A DNA stretch of 64,000 nt from Micromonospora gifhornensis. Its GTDB lineage: Bacteria; Actinomycetota; Actinomycetes; Mycobacteriales; Micromonosporaceae. The position numbers and the translations under genes are program-made. The stretch covers positions 1 to 64,000 of the forward strand of contig NZ_BOPA01000018.1 in the NCBI RefSeq assembly GCF_016863515.1, written 5' to 3'. Under the pieces are notes generated by a model. It made no database searches. It had not been told where the DNA came from and was given only the letters and a program-made list of their open reading frames with translations. Of this stretch, positions 7,815 through 15,111 are shown one piece after another. The stretch's first letter is position 1; each line of letters opens with the position of its first letter.

Positions 7815-8945
7815 TTACACCGCGTACGCGACGGAGCCGTCGGCGCGGTAGGGGATGCGGGTCAGCGGGCGGCCGGTGAGGTCCAGCGGGGTCTCGTCGG
7901 CGAGGTCCAGGGTGACGCCCAGGCCGGGCGCCTCGGGCACCGGCAGGAAACCGCCCTGGCGGCGTACGCAGGCGCGGGCCGGGCCGTCGGCGAGGGTGTC
8001 GTCGAGAGGGGAGTACTCCTGGGTCACGAAGTTGGGGATCGCGGTGTCCAGCTGCACCGAGGCCATGGTGAGCAGCGGCCCGAGGCAGTTGTGGCTGACC
8101 ACGGCCGCGTGGTACGACTCGGCCAGCGCGGCGATCTTGCGGGCGTGGCTGATTCCGCCGGCCAGACCGAGGTCGGGGCGGACGTACTGGGCGCCGCCCT
8201 GGGCCAGCAGTTCCTTGAACTCCCAGATGGTGTGCAGCCGTTCCCCGTTGGCCATCGGCACCCCGAGCGCCCGGCGGGTCACCTCGGCCTGGCTGCTCAC
8301 GCTGTCGATCTGGATCGGGTCCTCGACCAGCAGCGGATGCAACCGGCCGACCGCCGGCACCACGGCCTCGGCCTGCAACGGGGTGAGCTTGCGGTGCAGT
8401 TCGATGAGCAGGTCGACGTCGGGGCCGACGGTGTCCCGGACGGCGGCGGTGGTCGCCTCGGTCTCGGCGACCAGCCGGGCCAGCGACAGGTCACCGTAGT
8501 TGGCCGGCAGCGGGTCGAACTTCACCGCGGTGAACCCGTCGGCGGCCGCCGCGGCAGCCTGCTCGGCGAGGGCCTGCGCGCCGGTGCCGGGCAGCAGCAG
8601 GTGCAGCCGGATTCGGTCGCGCACCCGGCCGCCGAGCAACTGCCAGACCGGCACCTCCAGGCGCTTGCCGAGCAGGTCCCACAGGGCCAGGTCGATCGCG
8701 GAGACGGCGGCGGTGAGCACCGATCCCCGGAACGGACCCATCCGGTAGAGGTGGTGCCAGTGGTGCTCGATCCGGTTCGGGTCGGCGCCGAGCAGGTACG
8801 GGCGGAACGTCTCCACGACCGCGTGCACGGCACCCGGATAGCCCCAGCAGGCGGACTGTCCGACGCCGACCAGCCCGGTCGACGTGTGTATCGCGACAAA
8901 GTGCGCGTCGCCCCGCACCACCGACTCGACGGCGGTGATCTCCAT
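7815..8945 (-). CDS. Enolase-superfamily sugar-acid dehydratase, DgoD-like
   Basis: A 376-residue enolase-superfamily enzyme. The N-terminal capping domain is followed by the barrel with metal ligands in the order IELHRK (Glu), LVEDP (Glu) and NGERL (Glu), and the general-base His in SHNCLGP. The His two residues after the first ligand (E-L-H) and the GER motif match the galactonate/mannonate dehydratase branch rather than mandelate racemase. Expected reaction: loss of water from an aldonate to give a 2-keto-3-deoxy acid. It is transcribed away from the E1 operon through a 128-base divergent promoter. Which sugar acid is used cannot be decided; with a RhaM-like mutarotase nearby, a 6-deoxyaldonate is one possibility. 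Confidence 0.83.
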   Translation of the reverse strand: MEITAVESVVRGDAHFVAIHTSTGLVGVGQSACWGYPGAVHAVVETFRPYLLGADPNRIEHHWHHLYRMGPFRGSVLTAAVSAIDLALWDLLGKRLEVPVWQLLGGRVRDRIRLHLLLPGTGAQALAEQAAAAAADGFTAVKFDPLPANYGDLSLARLVAETEATTAAVRDTVGPDVDLLIELHRKLTPLQAEAVVPAVGRLHPLLVEDPIQIDSVSSQAEVTRRALGVPMANGERLHTIWEFKELLAQGGAQYVRPDLGLAGGISHARKIAALAESYHAAVVSHNCLGPLLTMASVQLDTAIPNFVTQEYSPLDDTLADGPARACVRRQGGFLPVPEAPGLGVTLDLADETPLDLTGRPLTRIPYRADGSVAYAV

Positions 8946-8952
8946 GCTGCCC

Positions 8953-9060
8953 CCAAATTAGAGACCTATAACGGCCACAAACTTGCTCCTGCACTCTTCC
9001 ATAGCATGACGCCCCTGGTCTAGGCTCCAATCCGAACGAGCCGGAATAGGGCTCTAAATC
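8953..9060. promoter_or_regulatory. Divergent promoter with inverted operator-like pair
   Basis: Between the DgoD-like gene and the E1 alpha gene, CCAAATTAGAGACC (8953-8966) and GGGCTCTAAATC (9049-9060) form an inverted pair about 95 bases apart, one next to each start codon. The core is similar to GTCTCAATTAGG at 1795-1806 in the other divergent promoter of cluster A. These are candidate binding sites of a cluster regulator; promoter boxes are not clear. Confidence 0.4.
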
Positions 9061-9073
9061 TTCAGGGGGTGTG

Positions 9074-10009
9074 ATGGGTCTGCCGGACGACTACCGGGCG
9101 ATGGCCCGGATCCGCCGGTTCGAGGAGCGGCTTACCGCCCTCAAGGACGCCGGCGAGATCCCGGGCTCGATCCACCTGTGCAACGGGCAGGAAGCCATCC
9201 CGGTCGGTGCCGCGCGCACACTGCGCGACGGTGACTACGTGACGGCGACCTACCGGGGGCACGGCTGGGCACTGGCCCGCGGCGTGGACATGGCCGGACT
9301 GTTCGCCGAGATGATGGGCCGCGACTCGGCCGTCAACGGCGGCCGGGCCGCCTCGCCGTACCTGTCCGACCCGGGCCGCTGGTTCGTGGGGGAGAACTCG
9401 ATCGTCGGCGCCGGGGTGCCGATCGCCACCGGCGCCGCGCTCACCGCGCAGCGCACCGGCAGCGGTGCGGTCTCGGTGGTCAGCATCGGTGACGGCGCGA
9501 TGAACCAGGGCAACGTGCACGAGGCACTCAACATGGCCGCCGTGCTCGATCTGCCGCTGGTCCTGGTGGTGGAGAACAACGTCTACTCGGAGATGTCCCG
9601 CATCGAGGACATGGTCCGCGTCCGTCAACTCGCCGAGCGGGCCGCCGGGTACGGGATCCCCGGCCGGGTCGTCGACGGCAACGACCCCGACGCGGTCGCC
9701 GAGGCGGTCGGCGAGGCGGTCACCCGCGCCCGGGAGGGCTCCGGTCCGTCCATCGTGGAGGCGATGACCGAACGCCTCGTCGGTCACTACAGCGGCGACG
9801 CACAGCACTACCGGCCGGCCGGTGAGGTCGCAGCCGCCCGCGAACGCGAGCCGCTGGCCCGCATCCGTGCCGCCGCCGACGCCGACCTGGCCGCCCGCCT
9901 CGACGTCATCGACGCCGAGGTGGCCGCCGAGGTCGAGGCCGCCATCGCCGCCGCCCGCGCCGTGCCGTACCCGGACCCGGCGACCGTCAAGGAGTACGTC
10001 TATGTCTGA
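9074..10009 (+). CDS. TPP-dependent dehydrogenase E1 component, alpha subunit
   Basis: A 311-residue protein of the E1 alpha family (pyruvate, branched-chain and acetoin dehydrogenases). Seen: YRAMARIRRFEERL at the N-terminus, GQEAIPVG, TYRGHGWALARG, and the TPP/Mg motif GDGAMNQGNVHEALNMA, ending about 28 residues later in NNVYSEM. The N-terminus is short, as in acetoin-type E1 subunits. ATG 9074 is preferred to GTG 9071 because AGGGGG (9064-9069) is better spaced. It overlaps E1 beta by 8 bases. No E2 or E3 gene follows, so the pair may act without lipoyl transfer, for example as a decarboxylase or acyloin-forming enzyme, or it may borrow an E2 encoded elsewhere. Confidence 0.87.
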   Translation: MGLPDDYRAMARIRRFEERLTALKDAGEIPGSIHLCNGQEAIPVGAARTLRDGDYVTATYRGHGWALARGVDMAGLFAEMMGRDSAVNGGRAASPYLSDPGRWFVGENSIVGAGVPIATGAALTAQRTGSGAVSVVSIGDGAMNQGNVHEALNMAAVLDLPLVLVVENNVYSEMSRIEDMVRVRQLAERAAGYGIPGRVVDGNDPDAVAEAVGEAVTRAREGSGPSIVEAMTERLVGHYSGDAQHYRPAGEVAAAREREPLARIRAAADADLAARLDVIDAEVAAEVEAAIAAARAVPYPDPATVKEYVYV

Positions 10010-10982
10010 GTCGTTGCGGTACATCCAGGCCGTCAACGCCGCGCTCACCTGGGCACTGGACAGCCGGTCCGACACCGTCTACTTCGGTGAGGACGTCGCC
10101 CTGCCCGGTGGCCCGTTCGGCGCCACCAAGGGCCTGCACAAGCGGTTCGGCTCCGAGCGGATCTTCGACACCCCGATCTCGGAGACCGGATTCCTCGGCA
10201 TGGCGCTCGGCGCGGCCATGACCGGCCTGCGGCCGATCGCCGAGATCATGTACGCCGACTTCACCTTCGTGGCGATGGACCAGATCGTCAACCAGATCGC
10301 CAACATCCGCTACTCCAGCGCCGGCCGGTGGAAGGCACCGCTGGTGATCCGGATGCAGCAGGGGTACTCGCCGGGCGCGTGCGCCCAGCACTCCCAGTCG
10401 ATCGAGGCGTACCTCGCGCACACCCCGGGTCTGCGGGTGGCGCTGCCGTCCACCCCGGACGACGCGTACCAGATGTTGCGGACCGCCGTGGTCAGCGACG
10501 ACCCGGTGGTGGTCGCGGAGGCCCGGATGCTCTACCCGACCCGCGGTCCGGTCCGCACCGACGCGCCGGTCGAGCCTGTCGGCGGGGCCCGGGTGGTCCG
10601 CGACGGCCGGGACGCCACGGTGGTGGCCTGGTCCCGGATGGTCCCGGCAGCACTGGCCGCCGCCGACGAACTCGCCGCCGAGGGCATCGAGACCGAGGTG
10701 ATCGACCTGCGCTGGCTCAACCCGCTGGACTTCGAGACCGTCGGCGCCTCGATCTCCCGCACCGGCCGGCTTGTCGTCGCCCACGAGGCGAACCTGACCG
10801 GCGGGTTCGGTGCGGAGATCGCCGCACGGGCCGCGTCGGAGTGCTTCACCGACCTGCGTGCCCCGGTCGCCCGGGTAGCCGCGCCGGACGTGCCGATGCC
10901 CGCCGCACCGGCGCTGCAGAAGGCCGTCGTACCCGAGGCGGCGCACGTGGTCGAGGCGGTCCGGCGGACGGTCAACCGGTGA
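10002..10982 (+). CDS. TPP-dependent dehydrogenase E1 component, beta subunit
   Basis: A 326-residue transketolase-like beta subunit. Typical segments: YFGEDVALPGGPFGATKGL, FDTPISETGFLGMALGAAM, MYADFTFVAMDQIVNQ, and the C-terminal transketolase domain with VIDLRWLNPLD and VAHEANLTGGFGAEIA. Normal length for the family. ATG 10002 lies inside the end of the alpha gene, and the stop overlaps the SDR GTG start, so alpha, beta and SDR are coupled. It pairs with the alpha subunit to form an alpha2beta2 enzyme acting on a 2-oxo acid. Confidence 0.88.
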   Translation: MSESLRYIQAVNAALTWALDSRSDTVYFGEDVALPGGPFGATKGLHKRFGSERIFDTPISETGFLGMALGAAMTGLRPIAEIMYADFTFVAMDQIVNQIANIRYSSAGRWKAPLVIRMQQGYSPGACAQHSQSIEAYLAHTPGLRVALPSTPDDAYQMLRTAVVSDDPVVVAEARMLYPTRGPVRTDAPVEPVGGARVVRDGRDATVVAWSRMVPAALAAADELAAEGIETEVIDLRWLNPLDFETVGASISRTGRLVVAHEANLTGGFGAEIAARAASECFTDLRAPVARVAAPDVPMPAAPALQKAVVPEAAHVVEAVRRTVNR

Positions 10983-11740
10983 CCGGCGTCGCCCCGGCGG
11001 CCGGCCTGCTCACCGGCCGTCGGGTGGTCGTCGTCGGCGGTGCCTCCGGCATCGGGCTGGCCACCGTGCGGGCCGCTGCCGCGGCCGGCGCGGCCGTCGC
11101 CGTGCTCGACGCCGACGCCGCCGGTGCGGCCGACGCCGCCGAGCAGGCCCGAGCCGCCGGGGCGACCGCCTGCGCCCATCCGGTCGACGTGACCGCCGAG
11201 GCGCAGGTGTCCGCGGCACTCGACGCGGTCGCCGCCGAGTTGGGCGGGATCGACGCGGTGCTGCACGTCGCGGGCGTCATGCGAGGTCAGGGCACCGAGC
11301 TTGCCGACCTGCCACTGGAGCTGTGGCAGCAGGTCATCGCGGTCAACCTCACCGGGCCGTTCCTCGTCGCCAAGCACGCCGTACGGCACCTCGGCGGCGG
11401 TGACGGGGTGCTGGTGCTGGTCGGCTCCAAGGCCGGCGTGCTGACCGGATCCGGATCGGTACCCTACGGCGCGAGTAAGGGAGGACTGCACGGCCTGGCC
11501 CTGACGCTGGCCCGGCACCTCGGTCCACAGGGGATCCGGGTGCACACCCTGTGCCCCGGCGACATCGACACCCCGCTGATGCGGCGGTCGCTGGACGAGG
11601 CGCGGGCCAACGGCGTCAACGGTGCCCAGGTCGCCCGGATCGAGGCGGCCCTGGGCCGCCCCGAGGACGTGGCGTCGGTGCTGGTGCTGCTGGCCTCGCC
11701 GGCCAGCGCCGGCATCGCCGGCACCGTCTACACCGGCTGA
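10979..11740 (+). CDS. Short-chain dehydrogenase/reductase
   Basis: A 253-residue classical SDR. The cofactor motif is GGASGIG (near residue 20), the Asp of LDAD suggests NAD rather than NADP, the Ser of VGSKAG and the YGASK motif form the active site, and PGDID follows. The usual NNAG is replaced by HVAG, an unusual variant of the structural motif. GTG 10979 overlaps the E1 beta stop. It could oxidise a 2-keto-3-deoxy acid at C4 in a rhamnonate-type route or reduce the E1 product; both are inference from context. Confidence 0.85.
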   Translation: MTGVAPAAGLLTGRRVVVVGGASGIGLATVRAAAAAGAAVAVLDADAAGAADAAEQARAAGATACAHPVDVTAEAQVSAALDAVAAELGGIDAVLHVAGVMRGQGTELADLPLELWQQVIAVNLTGPFLVAKHAVRHLGGGDGVLVLVGSKAGVLTGSGSVPYGASKGGLHGLALTLARHLGPQGIRVHTLCPGDIDTPLMRRSLDEARANGVNGAQVARIEAALGRPEDVASVLVLLASPASAGIAGTVYTG

Positions 11741-11783
11741 GCAGCCCGACCGGCAGACAGGGCGACGACGTGGAGGCGGCAGC

Positions 11784-13106
11784 GTGATCGGGATCATCGG
11801 CCCGGAGGACTCGATCCGGCTCGTGCAGGAGGTGGCAGCCGGGGAAGGCCGCGCGGAGGAGGTGAGCGTCCGCACGTACACCGACCCGGAGCAGGCCCCC
11901 GAGCTGGCTCGCGAGCTGGACGACGTGTGCCAGGTGCTGCTGTTCACCGGGCGCATCCCGTACAGCTTCGCCGCGGCGGCCGGTGGGCTGCGCGCCGAGA
12001 TCGACTACATCCGGCACGCCGGGATCGACCTGTACCGCACCCTGTCCCGAATGCTGCTCGCCGGTGCCGGCCAGCTGCCCCGGGTCAGCGTGGACACCAT
12101 CGAGGCGGACACCGTCCGGGAGACGTACCACGACATCGACCTGACCCCGCCCACCGAGATCCTGCCCATCGCCGACTCGTCCGGCCTGCTGCTGTCCTCG
12201 CTGGCCGAGGTCACCGCCTACCACCGCGAGCGGTACGAGTCCGGAGCGGTCGAGGCGTGCCTGACCTGCCTCGGCGCGGTGCACCGGGAGCTGCGCGAAC
12301 GCGGGGTCCCGGTCTGGCGTGTCGAGCACACCCGCGCCTCGGTCCGCGACGCGTTGCGCCGGGCCTGGCTCGCCGCCGAGGTACGCCAGTCCCGGGCCAC
12401 CCAGATCGCGGTGATGATGATCGAGGTGGCCGAGTCGGCCAGCCGACCGCAGGACCCGTACCAGGCGGAACGACAGCGCCTGCGGCTGCGTGAGGCGCTG
12501 CTGGAGCACGCCGAGCGGATGCGCGGGCGACTCAACACCATCGACGACCGCACCCTGGTCATCACCACCACCCGGGGCACCGTGGAGAGCGCCATCGCCC
12601 GGCACCGGGCCGGACACGCCTCCCTGCTCACCCTGCGCGGGGTGGACGGGGAACACACCGTCGGCTTCGGCGCCGGCACCACCATCGCCGCCGCCGAGGC
12701 CAACGCGCGCCAGGCACTCGCCCTGGGCCGGGGTGGCGGCGACACGCACGTGGTCTTCCCGGACGGCGAGATCTACTCCACCCGGGGCAGCGCGGTCAAG
12801 CAACGACTGCGCGAGACCGCCCCCGGCGTGCTGCGCGTCTCCGAGCAACTGCGCCTCGGGCCGCTGTCCACCCGGCGGCTGCTGGAGGCGCTGCACCAGA
12901 TGGACCCGAACCAGGTGACCGCCCGGGGACTGGCCGACGCGTACGGGGTGGAGGCCCGATCGGCGCGCCGGCTGCTCAAGGCGCTGCGCGCCGCCGGGTT
13001 CGCCGAGGAGGTCGGGGTGCACGTCAGCACCGGCGCGGGCCGGCCGCAGACCGTCTACCGGGTGGCCCTGCAACGTCTCGTCGGCGCGATCGGGGCGGAC
13101 GCGTGA
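11784..13106 (+). CDS. Putative regulator: sensor, cyclase-like domain, HTH
   Basis: A 440-residue protein I cannot name. Three parts are visible. Residues 1-130 (IGIIGPEDSIRLV, LLFTGRIPYSFA) look like a periplasmic-binding-like or PrpR-N-type sensing domain. Residues ~200-330 resemble a GGDEF or GTP cyclohydrolase III-like palm fold (MMIEVAESAS, TVGFGAGTTIAAAEANARQA), without a GGDEF active-site motif. The last ~90 residues look like winged helix-turn-helix DNA (LSTRRLLEAL, VEARSARRLLKALRAAGF). GTG 11784 follows GGAGG by seven bases. It is cotranscribed with the SDR and YciI genes and is the likely local regulator of cluster A. A purely enzymatic role is the alternative. Confidence 0.6.
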   Translation: MIGIIGPEDSIRLVQEVAAGEGRAEEVSVRTYTDPEQAPELARELDDVCQVLLFTGRIPYSFAAAAGGLRAEIDYIRHAGIDLYRTLSRMLLAGAGQLPRVSVDTIEADTVRETYHDIDLTPPTEILPIADSSGLLLSSLAEVTAYHRERYESGAVEACLTCLGAVHRELRERGVPVWRVEHTRASVRDALRRAWLAAEVRQSRATQIAVMMIEVAESASRPQDPYQAERQRLRLREALLEHAERMRGRLNTIDDRTLVITTTRGTVESAIARHRAGHASLLTLRGVDGEHTVGFGAGTTIAAAEANARQALALGRGGGDTHVVFPDGEIYSTRGSAVKQRLRETAPGVLRVSEQLRLGPLSTRRLLEALHQMDPNQVTARGLADAYGVEARSARRLLKALRAAGFAEEVGVHVSTGAGRPQTVYRVALQRLVGAIGADA

Positions 13107-13384
13107 GATTCGAACAGACCTGGCTGGTCACCGCCACGTTCGCCGCCGACGCCACCGTGCGCCGCGAGCCGCACCGGGCCGCCCACCTGGCGTACGTGCG
13201 GCACCTGCTGGCCGACGGCACCGCCCTGATCGCCGGAGCCCACGCCGACCTGCGCGCCTCCGTGCTCGTGCTGCGGGCGGCCGACGCGGCGGCGGCCCGC
13301 GCCCTCGTCGAACACGATCCCTACTGGCGTAACGGGGTGTGGACGGCCATCGACGTCGTCGACTACCTCGCCGCCACCCCTTGA
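13103..13384 (+). CDS. YciI-family small protein
   Basis: A 93-residue ferredoxin-like fold protein of the YCII type. Family features are EPHRAAHLAYVRHLLADG (the conserved His), the segment VLVLRAADAAAARALVEHDPY, and a hydrophobic end. GTG 13103 overlaps the regulator stop by four bases. YciI relatives include muconolactone-isomerase-like enzymes and domains fused to regulators; the position after a regulator and before a glycosidase-like gene does not fix the function. Confidence 0.75.
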   Translation: MRFEQTWLVTATFAADATVRREPHRAAHLAYVRHLLADGTALIAGAHADLRASVLVLRAADAAAARALVEHDPYWRNGVWTAIDVVDYLAATP

Positions 13385-13399
13385 GTCCCTCGGGAGGTC

Positions 13400-14971
13400 A
13401 TGATGTCGTACCGTCCGTTCTCCGGCGTCCGGGTGCTCGGCGCCGAACACGCGCCGTTCGCGGCCACGCTGCTGACCGAGGCGCTGGGGCAGGGCACGGA
13501 GCCGGTACGGCTCACGCCCGACCCGGCCCTGCCGGAGGGCGGCTTCCGGGTCGAGGTGCCGGCCACCGGGGAGATCCGGATCGTCGGTGACCCGTTCGCC
13601 GGGCTGATCTACGGCGTGCGGGACCTGCTGGGCCGGGCCACCCCGGACGGGCTGCCCGTCGGGACCTACGACAGCGCCCCCGGGCTGCCGCTGCGCACCC
13701 TCTGGACCTGGGACCACTCCACCAACTGGGACCTGCGTCAACTGGGCCTGCAGGAGATCGGCGCGCTGAACCCGTACGCCAAGGGCGCCGACGCCTTCGG
13801 TGCCGACTACCGGCGGCTCGTGGACTTCTGCAGCGCCGAACGCATCGGCGGGATCGTGGTGTACGGGCTGCTGCGCGACGCCCACGGCGGCGTCGACGCG
13901 GCCCGCGACCTGTGCGAGTACGCCAACGCCCGGGGTGTGCGGATCATCGCCGGGGTGGGCATCAACGCCTACGGCGGCGTCTACTTCGACGGCCGGCACC
14001 GGTACAACCTCGCCACCTGGCTGCGCCAGCGCCCAGACCTGGCGGCCGAGCTGCCGAAGAAGGTCGGCTTCGACATCGACGAGTTCGGCGACCTGCACTT
14101 CCCGGCCAGCGAGTACATGATGGCCGCCTGCCCGTCGCAGCCGGAGAACCTGGCCTGGAACCGCGACGCCATCGACTGGCTGCTGGACACCCTGCCGGTC
14201 GGCGGGATCAACTTCGAGACCGGCGACTACGGCAGCTGCGCCTGCGCGCGCTGCACCGCGCACACCGGTGGCGAGCGCACCTCCTGGTCGTACGAGGCGA
14301 TGCGGTCGGTGTATCCGACGCTGCTGGACACCGCCCGGCGTACCGGCCCGGCCGGGGTGCCGCTGCGGCACCTGGTCGAGGTGTACTGGGACAACATCTT
14401 CGACCTGGACGCGCAGCGTCCGCTGGCCGACCTGCCCGACGACGTGGCCTACCAGTACTGCATCAACCGGGGCTTCTGGTACGACAACCGGGAGCGGCTG
14501 ACCGCCGAGCACGTGGCGGCGCTGCCGCACACCACCAACGTGCTGCGCACCCACGCCGGGTCGCAGTGGAACCGGCAGCGCCACTCCTGGGTGCCGGAGA
14601 TGTACACCGACATGGCGACCCGGACCGCCGCCGCCGGCATGCGCGGGCTGACCATCTTCGCCGAGGCGTCCGCGTACCACCCGACCAACGAGGTCAGCTA
14701 CCTGGCGTACGCCCGGTTCTCCTGGAACCCGGAGCTGGCCTGGGCCGACTTCTGGCGCGACGAGGTGGCCCCCCGGTTCGGCGGTTCGGCCGAGGCGGAG
14801 GCGTTCCGCGACGGCGCGGCCCTGCTCGACGACCCGGCGGCCGACGCCGACGCGCTGGGCAAGGTGCGCGGCGACGCCCTGGCGATGGTCGCCGCCACCA
14901 GCGGCGAGGTGCAGCGACGCTGGTTGTGGCTGGCCGAGCGGGCGGCCCGGCACGCGCACTCGGCCGGATAG
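13400..14971 (+). CDS. Glycosidase-like protein, alpha-glucuronidase-type N-domain
   Basis: A 523-residue protein with no signal peptide. The first ~95 residues (VRVLGAEHAPFAATLL, ALPEGGFRVEV, IVGDPFAGLIYGVRDLLG) resemble the beta-hairpin N-terminal domain found before GH20, GH67 and GH84 catalytic barrels. A TIM-barrel-like region follows, with TLWTWDHSTNWD, IVVYGLLRDAHGG, GINFETGDYGSC, CACARCTA (paired cysteines) and VYWDNIFD. I cannot assign a GH family; GH67/GH115 alpha-glucuronidase-like or DUF4838-like are the closest ideas. Candidate acids are the Glu of NFETGD and Asp of YWDN. It follows GGGAGG, 16 bases after the YciI stop. A cytoplasmic glycosidase or a sugar-acid-releasing enzyme for imported oligomers is inferred. 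Confidence 0.6.
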   Translation: MMSYRPFSGVRVLGAEHAPFAATLLTEALGQGTEPVRLTPDPALPEGGFRVEVPATGEIRIVGDPFAGLIYGVRDLLGRATPDGLPVGTYDSAPGLPLRTLWTWDHSTNWDLRQLGLQEIGALNPYAKGADAFGADYRRLVDFCSAERIGGIVVYGLLRDAHGGVDAARDLCEYANARGVRIIAGVGINAYGGVYFDGRHRYNLATWLRQRPDLAAELPKKVGFDIDEFGDLHFPASEYMMAACPSQPENLAWNRDAIDWLLDTLPVGGINFETGDYGSCACARCTAHTGGERTSWSYEAMRSVYPTLLDTARRTGPAGVPLRHLVEVYWDNIFDLDAQRPLADLPDDVAYQYCINRGFWYDNRERLTAEHVAALPHTTNVLRTHAGSQWNRQRHSWVPEMYTDMATRTAAAGMRGLTIFAEASAYHPTNEVSYLAYARFSWNPELAWADFWRDEVAPRFGGSAEAEAFRDGAALLDDPAADADALGKVRGDALAMVAATSGEVQRRWLWLAERAARHAHSAG

Positions 14972-14982
14972 ACCTCTGTCGT

Positions 14983-15011
14983 TTGACGTATGACGTTTTC
15001 ATAGTTAACTT
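14983..15011 (+). promoter_or_regulatory. Promoter and putative GntR operator of esterase gene
   Basis: TTGACG (14983-14988) and TAACTT (15006-15011) are 17 bases apart and form a plausible sigma70-like promoter about 100 bases before the esterase start. The core CGTATGACGT (14987-14996) overlaps the -35 box and recurs inverted in front of the SBP gene at 17407-17416. Its half-site geometry fits FadR-type GntR proteins, one of which is encoded at 16567-17334. Confidence 0.5.
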
Positions 15012-15111
15012 TCGATGGCTGGGTTGCCCGGCCGGCGCCACCACCATGCCGGCGCGGCCGGGCCCGCTCGGGCGCACGCCCCGGGTGAGTCCCCGATCGA
15101 AGGAGTCGGCC

